64,000 bases of DNA, taken from NCBI GenBank assembly GCA_027475525.1, contig JAMWFC010000049.1, forward strand, positions 5,440,947 through 5,504,946. The letters run 5' to 3'. The position numbers and the translations under genes were made by a program. Shown here piece by piece: positions 44,880 to 55,872 of this stretch; the first letter of the stretch is position 1, and each line of letters opens with the position of its first letter. This DNA comes from Macrolepiota albuminosa. Taxonomy: Eukaryota; Basidiomycota; Agaricomycetes; Agaricales; Agaricaceae. The notes under the pieces are model-generated. The model did no database searches. It was not told the DNA's origin and was given only the letters and a program-made list of their open reading frames with translations.

Positions 44880-45804
44880 CAACCAGACCATACCCAGTAT
44901 TTGAAGATGGTGCAAGGCAGCACTTTCATGCACAGCACCCCATTCTGGACTGCCCCAACTGAGCAGCATTTGGAGTATGTGGCAGACACTGCCACTGAAC
45001 CAGGACAGTTGTTGTTGATGACACATGCACTGCAGCAAGGACCAACTATGAGGGTTAGCAGGGAAGACAACAATATTGTATAGCAAGGAAAGGTGCTCTT
45101 GGTGCCTCAAACTCAGAAGTTGCTGGAAGGGGTTGGCAAACAGCCACAGGTGAGGCATGAAGGCCTCAGAAGAGTTCTGGACTTATAGTCCAAACTGGAT
45201 TTCCTCAGATGATGAGAAAAGTAAGAGGTCACATTTGACCTTGTCTTTCCAGTTACAGCTGGTATTGGACTGATATCCATTGGTCGCTAAGGAATTGATG
45301 CAAAAGCATCTGCAGCTTTATGTAGTAAAGCATCTACAGTTACTGGCTGCTAGGAGCCATGATGTATCTCATGCAGATTTGACAGAATATATCAAATTAT
45401 TTGTGCATATCTTTGAACTTAAAGTAGTGGAATACCTCAAGCACAAAGCAGCATGAGGGTCAGCAGTCTCAATGGCCACTCCAGCCAACTTAGTAGAATG
45501 CAAAATGAGTGTGTGCTGATGAGTGCCGTTGATTGTGGACAATGAAATTGCTAAATGTGCCTTGTCAGGCCAATGAGTCTCAGCAAGACTATATCAGGTG
45601 TTAGAACACTGCAAACTGTCAACACAATCTCAGCAGAGTGCCTCAGCAGGCATTGTCTGAAGTGGAGACTATGATGACAACTTTAGCAGAGCCAGAGATG
45701 CCATTTGCTGTGCAAAAGGCTAAGACATCTCAAAAGCAAGTCACCATCAAAGAAGAGGTGGACAAAGTCTACATTCTTGAGGAGCAAACATGACCACAAT
45801 TGTC

Positions 45805-46312
45805 AGGAGACTCCTCATTTCTTCCTTCTGTCACTCCTTATTCCTTCACTCTCCTTTCATTCATTTCCTTATTTCTTCTATCATTCTCTCATTTTGCTGT
45901 TTCTATTCTCTCAACATTATCTGTTAGTACCATTCTCAGCCTTTGAGGTGCTCTGGTTCTTTATCACTCAGACAGGTGTGGGCCCTTCAGCACCGCTTCT
46001 AGACTGCTTATATAAGCTGGAGTTTGCCTTTCTGACTTCCAAAGTCCGGAGTTTTCCTGCTTTGTTTGCACAGTTGTTTGGTTAGTCAATTTTTGAGTTT
46101 TTAAGGTTTTGTTGTACTGTACAGTTGTTTTCCATGCTTCAGAAGCCCCAGAACCGTCCAACCTGGCATAGAGAATTTCTAGACTTGTTCTCTTTGGATC
46201 TTCCTCTGCCAGGTGAGTAGTTATTATAATATTGTCAGTGCATACTCTAATACACTTTGGATATCCCTCTGCCAGCTGTGTGACTGAGTCACAGCCTCTA
46301 AAGGTCACCCTT
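45805..46312 (+). repeat. LTR-like insert within element D
   Basis: A pyrimidine-rich stretch (CTCCTTATTCCTTCACTCTCC), the core GCTTATATAAGCTGG near 46007, and an end (46250-46312) that matches 13559-13625 inverted. It interrupts the gag-like sequence of D. Borders are not defined by a duplication. Confidence 0.45.
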
Positions 46313-46379
46313 ACAACAATGCATAGCATGACACATCCTCCTGGTGGACAACTAGAATGAACATGTCAATTATCAGAAA

Positions 46380-48410
46380 ATGCACAACCAGGACTTGTGC
46401 AATCATGGTGAGTCATTAATTGATGACCAGGAGATAGCCTTTAAAGGGTGTGAAGGTGTAACACCTGTTGATGATATGCAGCAACAATTTGCTGTTCAAA
46501 CTGCTGAACTGGACAGAGATCCAGAGGGTAGTGATAATAGTAGTAATCACTACAATAGAAGGGAGCTGAAGCATTGCAATAACAATGATGGGAGTCATGA
46601 TTGTAGACAGAACAATTGAGACAATAATAATCATTGTAATAGTAGCAGGCATGCTGGTGGATCACCAGCAGAGCAAGAAGTGAGGCAACAGCCTACTCCA
46701 CAGCCAGAAAGAATGGCCAATGAACACCTGTTTCACAGTCCCCAGGCATTTTTGATGCCTGCACCTCATGATTTGCATGAAACTATGCCTGGAATGAATG
46801 AGGCAGTCAGGATCTATATGGATCATATGCATGACCACCTCACTTGTCTGGTAGATGACTTTCTTGGAGTCAGGTATAAATTTCCTGCCAGGGTAAGTCC
46901 CCACAAATCTGATAATAAGCACATACATGCATATGCCGAAGAGCATAGGTTCTTGCAGCTAGAGGATTGGGCCATGGGTATCTGCTACCACCTGGCAGCC
47001 TGCTGCTATGATAAGTATGACATGGACCAGGAGAGAATATTTGTGTTACATGAATTTATGGAAGGAGAGGCTTGGAATTGGTTCCACTGCCATGTCCTTC
47101 ACATCAATTGCAATAAATTGCATTGGACATTTAAAAAGGTCCTGATAGGACTGTATAATTGTTTTGTCAATGCTGCAACCATGTAGAAAGCTCATGATGC
47201 CTTTAGAAAGGCAGTGTATGATGCCAAGACTGGCATCCAGACCTTCTGTAATGACCTGGTGGATTATATACAGAATATAGCTGTTTATCCAGATAAATAT
47301 ACCATTCATGGAGACATTCCTGGATGGACTACCAGCAGATATGAGAAGAGCATTGATATGTAATGACAATTTGTCTCCAGAGGTCAATACAGTGACCAAG
47401 TTCTTGGCATATGCCATTTACTGCAAATCATTATAAACAGTGTAGTTCATGCTGAGGGCCTGTGAACTGTCAGGCAGTGAAAGTGGGAACCTTCCTTGCC
47501 AAATGGTTGGAAATGGAGAAGGATCACAATCTGCAATTTGTTGTATGTAAAACAATTCCAGGAGGCCAGCAGCCTCGATCAAAACCTGCTGGATTTTTGC
47601 CAGCCAGAGATAATTGACCCTCTCCAGGTCACAATCAGATAGCAGCTAGGGTGGGCCCAGTGCCAGGAGTGTGTCTGGTGGGTAAATCTGGTTTGGTCAT
47701 GGGAGTGACCCAGAAAAAGCCTGTAGTAGACTTGCCTGGATGCTACAATTGTGGTAAGGTTGGGCATTTTGCTAAAGAATGCCCTGCCCCACCCAAGGCA
47801 CATATCCATGTGGCCCATACAGCTGTAGCTCCAAGCAACATTGTCAGTGATGACAAGGATGAGCAAGCTGTTGAGGAGGCTGAAGAGGAGCTGCAAGATG
47901 TGGCTGATAGCTTGGAGGTGATGATGCTGAAAGCATCAACATTGATGGCAATGAGTACATTGCAGTGGATGTGTATGACAGTGACTACTACACTCATGAT
48001 GACAAGGATGAGCACTTGTTCACATTGACAGAGTGCCAGGGAGATCAGCACATCCAGATGAGACACATAACTTTGCAGAAGGCAACTAACAAGTTGCAAT
48101 GTCCACATTATACTCCTGAAGAGAAGGAGTGCCTGGTGACCTATGTGGATATCAATGGACATCTGGCTTTGTGGGACTCAGAGAGTACTACTACAGACAT
48201 TATGCCTCAGTTTGCTCATGTCAACACAATACACATTCATGAGTTGGAAAAGCCATTGATGCTCCAGTTGGGGACTGTAGGAAGCCACACCATGGTCAGT
48301 TTGGCACTGAAGTAAGGATAAAGATGTCAGGGACATTGACCAAGGAGTGTGTGGACATAGCAAATTTTGATCGCTACAATATAATCATCAGTAGGCCATT
48401 TATGCATTCC
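46380..48410 (+). pseudogene. Element D gag to protease
   Basis: Gag pieces follow element A: SLIDDQEIAFKGCEGVTPVD, then LQLEDWAMGICYHLAACCYD and EWNW-like WNWFHCHVLHINCNKLHWTF. TAG at 47184 and frame changes break it. The zinc knuckle is CYNCGKVGHFAKEC near 47738-47780. The protease region reads LVTYVDINGHLALWDSEST, where element A has WDSGST: the catalytic Gly of D-S-G is Glu here (GGG/GGA to GAG, a G-to-A change). The line ends with ANFDRYNIIISRPFMH before the insertion. Confidence 0.75.
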
Positions 48411-48431
48411 GAGATCTAGAATAGATCGAGG

Positions 48432-50240
48432 TTTTTCTGTGCAGCAGACTATGTGTGGGAAAAATGTCTTCGATTTTTGCCGTCATGTGATTTTGATTAT
48501 TGTTGTTGATTTTTGTTCTGAGGCTGAGGTAGGTGTGTGGGAAAAATGTCTTCGATTTTTGCTGTCATGTGATTTATCAGATGTTCGTCTATCTGAATTG
48601 CTTGTGTAAGCAGCAGCCTGTATTAGTGTGTGAAAAATGTCTTCAATTTTTGCTGTCATGTGATTCATTGGACTGTCAGATGCTTGTGCAAAAAATGTCT
48701 TCAATTTTTGCTGTCATGTGATTTATCAGACTGTTCGTCTATCTGAATTGCTTGTGTAAGCAGCAGCCTGTATTAGTGTGTGAAAAATGTCTTCAATTTT
48801 TGCCGTCATGTGATTCATTGGACTGTCAGATGCTTGTGCGAAAAATGTCTTCAATTTTTGCTGTCATGTGATTTATCAGACTGTTTGTCTATCTGAATTG
48901 CTTGTGTAAGCAGCAGCCTGTATTAGTGTGTGAAAAATGTCTTCAATTTTTGCCGTCATGTGATTCATTGGACTGTCAGATGCTTGTGCAAAAAATGTCT
49001 TCAATTTTTGCTGTCATGTGATTCATTGGACTGCCAGATGCTTGTGTAAGCAATAGTAGGTCCGGACACTTAGTAAGCAGTAGCCTGTGTCAGTGTGCGA
49101 AAAATGTCTTCAATTTTTGCTGTCATGTGATTCATTGGACTGTCAGATGCTTGTGTAAGCAATAGTAGGTCTGGACACTTAGTAAGCAGTAGCCTGTGTC
49201 AGTGTATGAAAAATGTCTTTGATTTTTGCTGTCATGTGATTTATTGGACTGCCAGATGCTTGTGTAAGCAATAGTAGATCCAGACACTTAGTAAGCAGTA
49301 GCTTGTGTTAGTGTGCAAAAAATGTCTTCAATTTTTGCTGTCATGTGATTCATTGGACTGCCAGATGCTTGTATAAGCAATAGTAGTCTGGACACTTAAT
49401 AAGCAGTAGCCTGTGTCAGTGTGCAAAAAATGTCTTCAATTTTTGCTGTCATGTGATTCATTGGACTGTCAGATGCTTGTGTAAGCAATAGTAGGTTCAG
49501 ACACTTAGTAAGCAGTAGTAGCTCCAGATACTTAGTAAGCAGTAGCCTGTGTCAGTATGTGAAAAATGTCTTCAATTTTTGCCATCATGTGATTCATTGG
49601 ACTGGCAGATGCTTGTGTAAGCAATAGTAGGTCCAGACGCTTAGTAAGCAGTAGTAGGTCCAGATACTTAGTAAGCAGTAGCCTATGTCAGTATGCAAAA
49701 AATGTCTTCAATTTTTGCTGTCATGTGATTCATTGGACTGTCAGATGCTTGTGTAAGCAATAGTAGGTCTGGACACTTAGTAAGCAGTAGCCTGTGTCAG
49801 TATGCGAAAAATGTCTTTGATTTTTGCTGTCATGTAATTTACTGGACTGCCAGATGCTTGTGTAAGCAATAGTAGATCCAGACACTTAGTAAGCAGTAGC
49901 CTGTGTTAGTGTGCGAAAAATGTCTTCAATTTTTGCCGTCATGTGATTCATTGGACTGCCAGATGCTTGTGTAAGCAATAGTAGATCCGGACATTTAGTA
50001 AGCAGTAGCCTGTGTTAGTGTGCGAAAAATGTCTTCAATTTTTGCCATGTGATTCACTGGACTGCCAGATGCTTGTGTAAGCAATAGTATGTCCAAACAC
50101 TTAGTAAGCAATAGCCTGTGTTAGTGTGTGAATATTGTCTTCAATTTTTGCTCTCATATGAATAGTCTATGTCAGTGTGCAAAAAATGTCTTCAATTTTT
50201 GTTGTCATGTGATTTATTAGACTATTTGTTTATCTAAATT
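48432..50240. repeat. 109-bp satellite / minisatellite array
   Basis: About 17-19 copies of the core AAAAATGTCTTCAATTTTTG followed by CTGTCATGTGATT. In the right two thirds, cores start at 49099, 49208, 49317 and 49426 (period 109), then two longer units (about 136 bp) with a duplicated CTTAGTAAGCAGTAG piece, then 108-110 again. The left third has alternating units of about 57 and 92 bp. Differences between units are mostly C/T and G/A. Confidence 0.9.
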
Positions 50241-50300
50241 GTGTAAGCAGCATCCTCTGTGCAGATGCTTATATAAGCAGTAGACTATATCAGTATAAAA

Positions 50301-51378
50301 AGGCCCTGAGAAGCTTTCAAGAAACCTTGTTTAGAAATTTCCCATATTTTGGCCTCAAATCTGCAATTTTTGGGGCCTCAAATCCACAATAACAGACAAT
50401 TCATGCAAAACATATATCTTAAAAAGGAAATTCTCTTTTTTTTCCTTTTTTTTTTCTGTTTGCACAACATTGGCACCAATATTACACAACTGAGCTATAG
50501 CTAGCATATCTCTAATTACTAGATAGCTTACTACCTGGATCAGAACAGGTGCCTTGACAAGAATAGGTTTCAATTTTACATCATTGCCAACAAGGGCATG
50601 CAAGGTTAAAGATGATGTTGTTAATGTGGGCATGCATATGAAGATGGAACTTCTTTCCATTGATACTACATGTGAACTTAGGCCTGGTGGTGTCTGTATC
50701 CTTATCACTTTCTTCATCAGAATTGGTGGATCCAGCATTATGAAAAAACATATAAATATTAGTAAGAGGATGATTATTATGTCTCACCACCCTGAGAGGA
50801 AGATAGACATAAAGTGACAACCAGGATAGGCTCTCCAGTGTTGTTGAGCTATCAACAGAGCCATACCTCAAACTCTCACCCTTTTTATATATGTCAAGAA
50901 CTTGTCTGATATAGGTATGCCATTCTGTCTGCATGATAATGTATGATCCACATAGCAGTGGATGGACAGCAGTCACATTCCTCTGGCTCAGATGTGGCAG
51001 TGCATTAGATAGGGGGGCGAGATACTCTGCAAGACTTGATTTCAATATTGCAAATGTGCCGCCTTCCTCACACCCTACGCAAGAGAGCTTCCTATGTTTT
51101 TGCCTCATCAAGCATACTGAAAATTACTGAGGTGAGGATTATTGGAGCAATGATGCAATTTTTTGTGCTATTACACATGTAACAAGTTGATACATAAATC
51201 AGATTGCCTTGAATGCTCAGAATTTTGTTGTCAAAATCTCAAAAATTTCATCTAGCAGAGCCTCAAATCCACAATATTATGGACAAAGTTTGGCAAAGTT
51301 GGGACTTACATTTGGTCAAAATTTTGCCTCAAATCCACTATTTTGTGGACAAGATTTCTCAGGAGCTTCTCAGGGCCT
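50301..51378. mobile_element. TIR DNA transposon with 8-bp target duplication (hAT-like), nonautonomous
   Basis: Starts AGGCCCTGAGAAGCT and ends with its exact inverse AGCTTCTCAGGGCCT; the match continues imperfectly for another 15-20 nt. GTATAAAA is present directly on both sides (50293-50300 and 51379-51386). An 8-bp duplication with T at position 2 and A at position 7 fits the hAT consensus; KDZ-type elements also make 8-bp duplications. At 1078 bp it is too short for a hAT transposase. It carries a minus-strand frame at 50581-51111 (GSYIIMQTEWHTYIRQVLDI) of unknown relation. Subterminal copies of CCTCAAATCCAC occur at both ends. Confidence 0.85.
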
Positions 51379-51450
51379 GTATAAAACAATGTCAACAAAT
51401 AGATCTTGGACATGCCGTGCTAGCAACGGCCCATACAAGCAAGTAAGAAT

Positions 51451-52047
51451 AAGGTGTCCCTGGACTTTGTGAACAACATGGTTGTTGTGAATGGTAAGCC
51501 TATGAAGGTGGAGAAGGTTGTATTAAGCAACACAGACAGTTGCTTGCAGCACTATCACATGACCAAGAAGCATTGCAACAAACGCGACTGACTAAATAGT
51601 TGCAAGAGAACAACTGTGCAGGAGGTGGAAGATGAGCAAGTTCCACTGAAGAGCCTGCCAGCAGATTTCCCAGCTGTTCTGATGTCTGAGGAAGAGTTTC
51701 AAGAAACTCTGAAGAAGGGGAAGTACCCAGATGCAGTCAGGTATAAAAGTAGAAAGCCTAATTAGGCTAGACAGCATAAGAATGAGTGTGGTAAATGCAT
51801 GGTGGAGTTGCTGGAATGCCAGCTGACTAGCTCTTGAGTGATGGTGGAGGATCTCATTGAGGACAAGGTATATAGTATGATGGGAACTGTGGAAAGCACA
51901 AGATCGCTAATGGATTGACCAGTGCCTTGGCCAGGAGTGCAATGAGAATATGACCCATGAATGCCATGAGAGTGGAATGAGTTGGTAGTGTCAATGGTGA
52001 TGCAGACTATAGAAAGGGTGCAGTCGACTCAGATAGGAGAGGTATGC
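51451..52047 (+). pseudogene. Element D, post-protease segment
   Basis: Resumes element A homology: NKVSLDFVNNMVVVNGKPMK, TDSCLQHYHMTKKHCNKRD then TGA, MSEEEFQETLKKGKYPDAV (A: MSEEEYQASKRHYKRIIAPD), EWNELVVSMVMQTIE. Stops: TGA 51588, TAG/TGA several. Homology ends at about 52047 and is followed by unrelated DNA. Confidence 0.7.
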
Positions 52048-53034
52048 CATCATGCATGAGAGGATGAGATTTCCAAAGCATCAGATATTGTTTTTGATGG
52101 GGTATCACTGAAAGTGAAAAGTGTGCAATCGTCATCAAATATGACAAGAGTCTCGTCTTTCGCGTTGACCATGTGCTGAGATGATGATATTCCTAACTCC
52201 CTACTGTGAGATTTGCCCCAATTTCTACAAACATGATCCAGACCCAGGTAATCACACCGAATACCCTTGAGTAAGCGTCCTGCATCTCCATATTTGTCTA
52301 CCTTGTGGTATGGTATTTGAATCAAGGAATGTTTCGTTTTCGGTCGTTAGTACTAGTTTGTAAAGAATACTCTATAATACATCGTCTTGCTCTATCTTCT
52401 CGTGAATATTCAAAGACGGGTTACGTCCATCCAAGCTCCAAGATCAAGAGAACCTAACAGTGAACCTAGTTCACCAGACAAGCAACGACGAACCTAACAA
52501 AAGAGAACGGGAGGATCTCCTTCCTCCACAACCCAAGCTTCAACGCTCACGTATAGAACCACGGCAACGACCAACTAAACCACACCAACACCCACACATA
52601 TCCCACACCGACACCCAAAAAGCATGACGTCCTCCTCATATGGCGGGCTTGCGACACCATTTTCATTTTCAATAATCCCCTCGTGAGAGCGATGACACTG
52701 TCCTCAAACGTGATCGCCAAAGCGTTCATCAGGAAGAAGGGGAGGGAGCGTCCGACGAATTCGCGCCCGACCATGAGGTCGCCGAAACAGTGCATCATTC
52801 CCGAGAGTGTGAACGCGGCCCAGATATGTATCTGCGAAACGAGGAACGACTTTGACTTGAGGGGAGGGACGATCTGTCTAACTCGATCCCATCAAGAACC
52901 CTCGAGGGACCTGAAACGCCTGCAGCTCCACCTGCAACTCTGGATGACAATTTACTTCCTCATGGGGGGTTCCAGGCCCCCTTACGGATGACTTCGATTT
53001 TGATGCTCGGCTTAAGGCCCCCGAGGGTCCAGTA
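52048..53034. other. Unassigned sequence with retroelement-like signals
   Basis: A minus frame 52050-52325 and a plus frame 52683-52991 are open but not recognised. The segment 52340-52471 ends GAGAACCTAACA, like the end of the LTR-like block at 689. The dispersed 20-mer GTCTAACTCGATCCCATCAA lies at about 52877-52896. It probably contains old LTR pieces. Confidence 0.4.
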
Positions 53035-54330
53035 TTCTCAAGACTGTTAATACCAAAACTACTCCGAGTCCTCGTCCTGCAGACTTGGATGTCGGTTACC
53101 TCCTCAAGCCGATCTATTTTTATTCGCAAGCTGAGATGCAGGATTTCGTCAATGGCGAATCTCTGTGTGCGCTTCTGGCACCCCTGCCCTACTCTTCTTC
53201 GTGAAATTGTCGCTAGTCGCACTTGTTATCGTAAGCAAGCTGAGGACGAGCATCAGGCTCTCAAGCTCAAGGATAAAGACGCCGATAATTCTATTAGATC
53301 TTCACTTTTAGGCAGTATGGTGATGACGGATCCGGTGGAGCGCTCATTGGGTAAATCTAAGGAAGTGGTCATCCCTACAGTTTATCTACTCAATATTTGA
53401 AACTGTTTCCCTCCTTCTCTGCATTTTCTTACTAATCACCATATAGATTTGGTGAATAATTCGCCGCAGATTATACATACCAAGATCATCAGGCCTTATA
53501 ATCCGGACAACAAATCCTTGGATAAAATCTTACTTCTTGACTTGCCGAAAATGATTTCATTGTGGGGTAATGATGATGGTAGCACTTGTTTGTCTCCACT
53601 ACGTTTTCTGGAGGCGTCCAAGAATTTGCTGGAGGCCCTCAAGATGCTGGCTAAAAATCCTACTGTTGCTGAAGATCAGGTGAAAGGAGCAGCATTTCCA
53701 CTAATCACGCTATAGAATATAAAAAACATCTAGAACTTTTTAGGCGAGTTGATGATTTTGAGGATACGTATCCTCTTTGGTATAAATTTGAGCGTGAGGC
53801 TCGTCTGGAGATTCTTATGGCTAATGTTCTCTTCAACTGGGGCAAGTACGCATCCCGATTTATACTTCAATCGCATCGGGGTCTAACGTTATGAAAATGG
53901 CTGTAATCTACGCGTTTATACTAGATCATGCTATACTTTCGATTTGTGACAGGGTCAAGTCGGCTCTTTACTACTGGAGGATCATACTTCTAAATTGCTC
54001 GATTTGATTAAACCTGAACTGTTCATGAAGCCTTTCCTTCCCATCCTCTCATGCCTCCTACTTCCAGACATTTTCTTTGCCTTCCTAATAGCCACTCGTC
54101 CTCCATTCGTCCCGCGGCTGCTCGGATCCATGATAATCGTTTACTCGGCCTATTACGTGGCACCACCTATTCGACGGGCGACGTGGGTGCCGACTTGAGC
54201 TTGGGAAGTGCCTTAGGGTCGCAGCCCCTCAGTGTCCTGCTGCTGTTGTGGTCAAGCGATCCTATGAAGGACTTCAGATGTATTAGTGATTATGACTCTA
54301 GAGCTCTGCAGGAAAGACCCTAAGATCGAG
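53035..54330 (+). pseudogene. Retroelement gag-like ORF, decayed and spliced
   Basis: Plus-strand pieces in several frames form one protein-like series: ADLDVGYLLKPIYFYSQAEM, REIVASRTCYRKQAEDEHQ, IRSSLLGSMVMTDPVERSL, then after apparent introns IIHTKIIRPYNPDNKSLDK, ISLWGNDDGSTCLSPLRFLE and YPLWYKFEREARLEILMANV. From memory of Agaricomycete genomes, this resembles the gag-like N-terminal ORF that accompanies reverse transcriptases of a basidiomycete retroelement family, possibly the tyrosine-recombinase (DIRS/Ngaro) type. No zinc knuckle, RT or recombinase is present in the window, so only the front part remains. Confidence 0.5.
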
Positions 54331-54620
54331 GATATACAATGCTTGGTATATACTCCGGAATTCATGTTTTGTATTAGAACCAGGTCTAATCCTATAGATA
54401 ACACGTAAGTTTATCCCTCAGAGCGTGTCAACGAACTCCTATTGAATACCTATAGATAACACGTAAGTTTATCCTAGGTATCGTATTTTAGTATCGTGCT
54501 TGTTCTGAGGTCTACTTTAGTAGACTGAGGTTTTACTACCTGCTTTGGCGTGCATTTTGTCCTCGAAATTTGTGCCCCTCACGTGATCTCGGCAGTTGCC
54601 GTTCTCTTCCTCTACCGGCT
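54331..54620. other. Noncoding with a direct repeat
   Basis: CTATAGATAACACGTAAGTT followed by TATCC occurs at about 54392 and again at about 54450. No gene is seen. Confidence 0.6.
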
Positions 54621-54846
54621 ATGTCCTCGATATTTGCTCCCTTTCGGCTATCTTTACCGGCTATTACTACCGGCTATTACTACCATGTCCTCGATATTTG
54701 CTCCCTTTCGGCTATCTTTACCGGCTATTACTACCATGTCCTCGATATTTGCTCCCTTTCGGCTATCTTTACCGGCTATTACTACCGGCTATTACTGCCA
54801 TGTCCTCGATATTTGCTCCCTTTCGGCTATCTCTACCGGCTATTAT
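54621..54846. repeat. 51/64-bp minisatellite
   Basis: The unit ATGTCCTCGATATTTGCTCC continues with CTTTCGGCTATCTTTACCGG. Units start at 54621, 54685, 54736 and 54800, so spacings are 64, 51 and 64. The 13-bp difference is one extra copy of GGCTATTACTACC. All three plus frames are open through it, which explains three overlapping ORF-like readings. Confidence 0.92.
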
Positions 54847-55329
54847 GTTCATCCTCATGTTGAAAAATCCTTGCGTTTTCTTTATATACACATATATATA
54901 ATTTTCTTGTGTTGAGCGCATTATTGTGTTTATTTCACCAAGTCGATGGATTATATATACGAATGTGTTTTTTATTTTTATTTGTTTGTTTTGCTATCCT
55001 TTATCTTGATTTATTTTCATTTGTTTCCTGTTTGTATATTTTTATTGTGTATGTAATTTGTTATGTTTTCTGACGGATGTGAGAATGTTTCATTATTTCT
55101 TTGCTCCAGCAGTCGTTTACATCGTCGATAGATGAATCGTTATATTACGATAACATAATCTACTTACACTAGATAGGTAGCTATCGACTTGTCAGCAGGA
55201 ATGAAATATTATTGAACTAATGAACTGGTGAACAACAAAAGTGAAGAAGTACGAAAGTGAATAAAATATGTACAAGTTGGGGTCGCGTCAAAAGAAAATA
55301 GAAATAAATTCCTGGCCGCTGGTTATGTA
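54847..55329. other. T-rich intergenic DNA
   Basis: Long T and TTTA runs, no gene seen. Confidence 0.6.
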
Positions 55330-55440
55330 AGTTGACATTATGTAAGTTGCTGCTCTGTAAGCTGTTGCTCCAGCTATGGTTTATGTAAGCCGTCGCTCCA
55401 GCTGCGGTTTATGTAAGCCTTCGCGGTTGTTTGTTTGTGA
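55330..55440. repeat. 28-bp minisatellite, left block
   Basis: Three or four degenerate copies of the unit TGGTTTATGTAAGCCGTCGC followed by TCCAGCAA. The same unit forms a longer array at 60572-60850 on the other side of the gene pair. Confidence 0.8.
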
Positions 55441-55872
55441 TATTACATTTGCAGGCAAATGCAGTGTATTTGGTAATATGATGATGCGGGAATACTATAA
55501 AAGCGACTAAAACGAGAACGATCGGTGGATGAGGGAGAAACAAAATACGGGTCCAGTGGACTCGTTAGAGAAGGAAGCAGGACGACAATATAGTCAGACC
55601 CATGCAAGTGTCTGTGAATCGTAGTCGAAACTATATGCGATTGGCAAAGATCAACGAGGCCGTTATTGACAATGTGACAAAGCGAATGTGATCCGAGTGT
55701 CGTGGTCGCAATTGAAGGCTTTTTGATCGATGTAATCATTGGTTGCCGTTGCCTGATGCGTCTACGTCCATTCTGTTCTGGCCCTTGTCTGAAATGTCTC
55801 TCAGCTTTCTCTTCAGTTTGTTCTTGGTCCCTTCGTTGGATACTACGTTCTGTGGGGTGTTTATCAGTGTGT

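Larger units (their letters stand above)
48409..51450. mobile_element. 3.0-kb insertion in element D made of satellite DNA and a TIR transposon
   Basis: Element D homology stops after PFMH at about 48408 and resumes with NKVSLDF at about 51453. The ends of the block carry a short imperfect inverted match (TCCGAGATCTA at 48409 and TAGATCTTGGA ending near 51410). Most of the block is a 109-bp tandem array, with a separate TIR element near its right end. Confidence 0.55.
44880..52047 (+). mobile_element. Element D: decayed element A-family retrotransposon, interrupted
   Basis: Segments align with element A protein in order: 45270-45460 (DLTEYIKLFVHIFELKVVEY against DLMVRVLTIELQMYVQ of A), gag 46380-47440, zinc knuckle near 47735, protease 48110-48300, and after a 3.0-kb insertion 51455-52040 (DFVNNMVVVNGKPMKVEKV against DFDHCQVLVNGKVI). 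It stops in the spacer before RT. An LTR-like stretch with a TATATAAGCT promoter core (about 45805-46312) sits between its early gag pieces. CpG is scarce, and TG/CA are common. Confidence 0.78.

Noticed and set aside
48432..50240. CRISPR-like array
   Set aside because: The whole 109-bp unit is repeated, including what would be spacers. There is no constant-repeat/unique-spacer alternation, and the host is a eukaryote.
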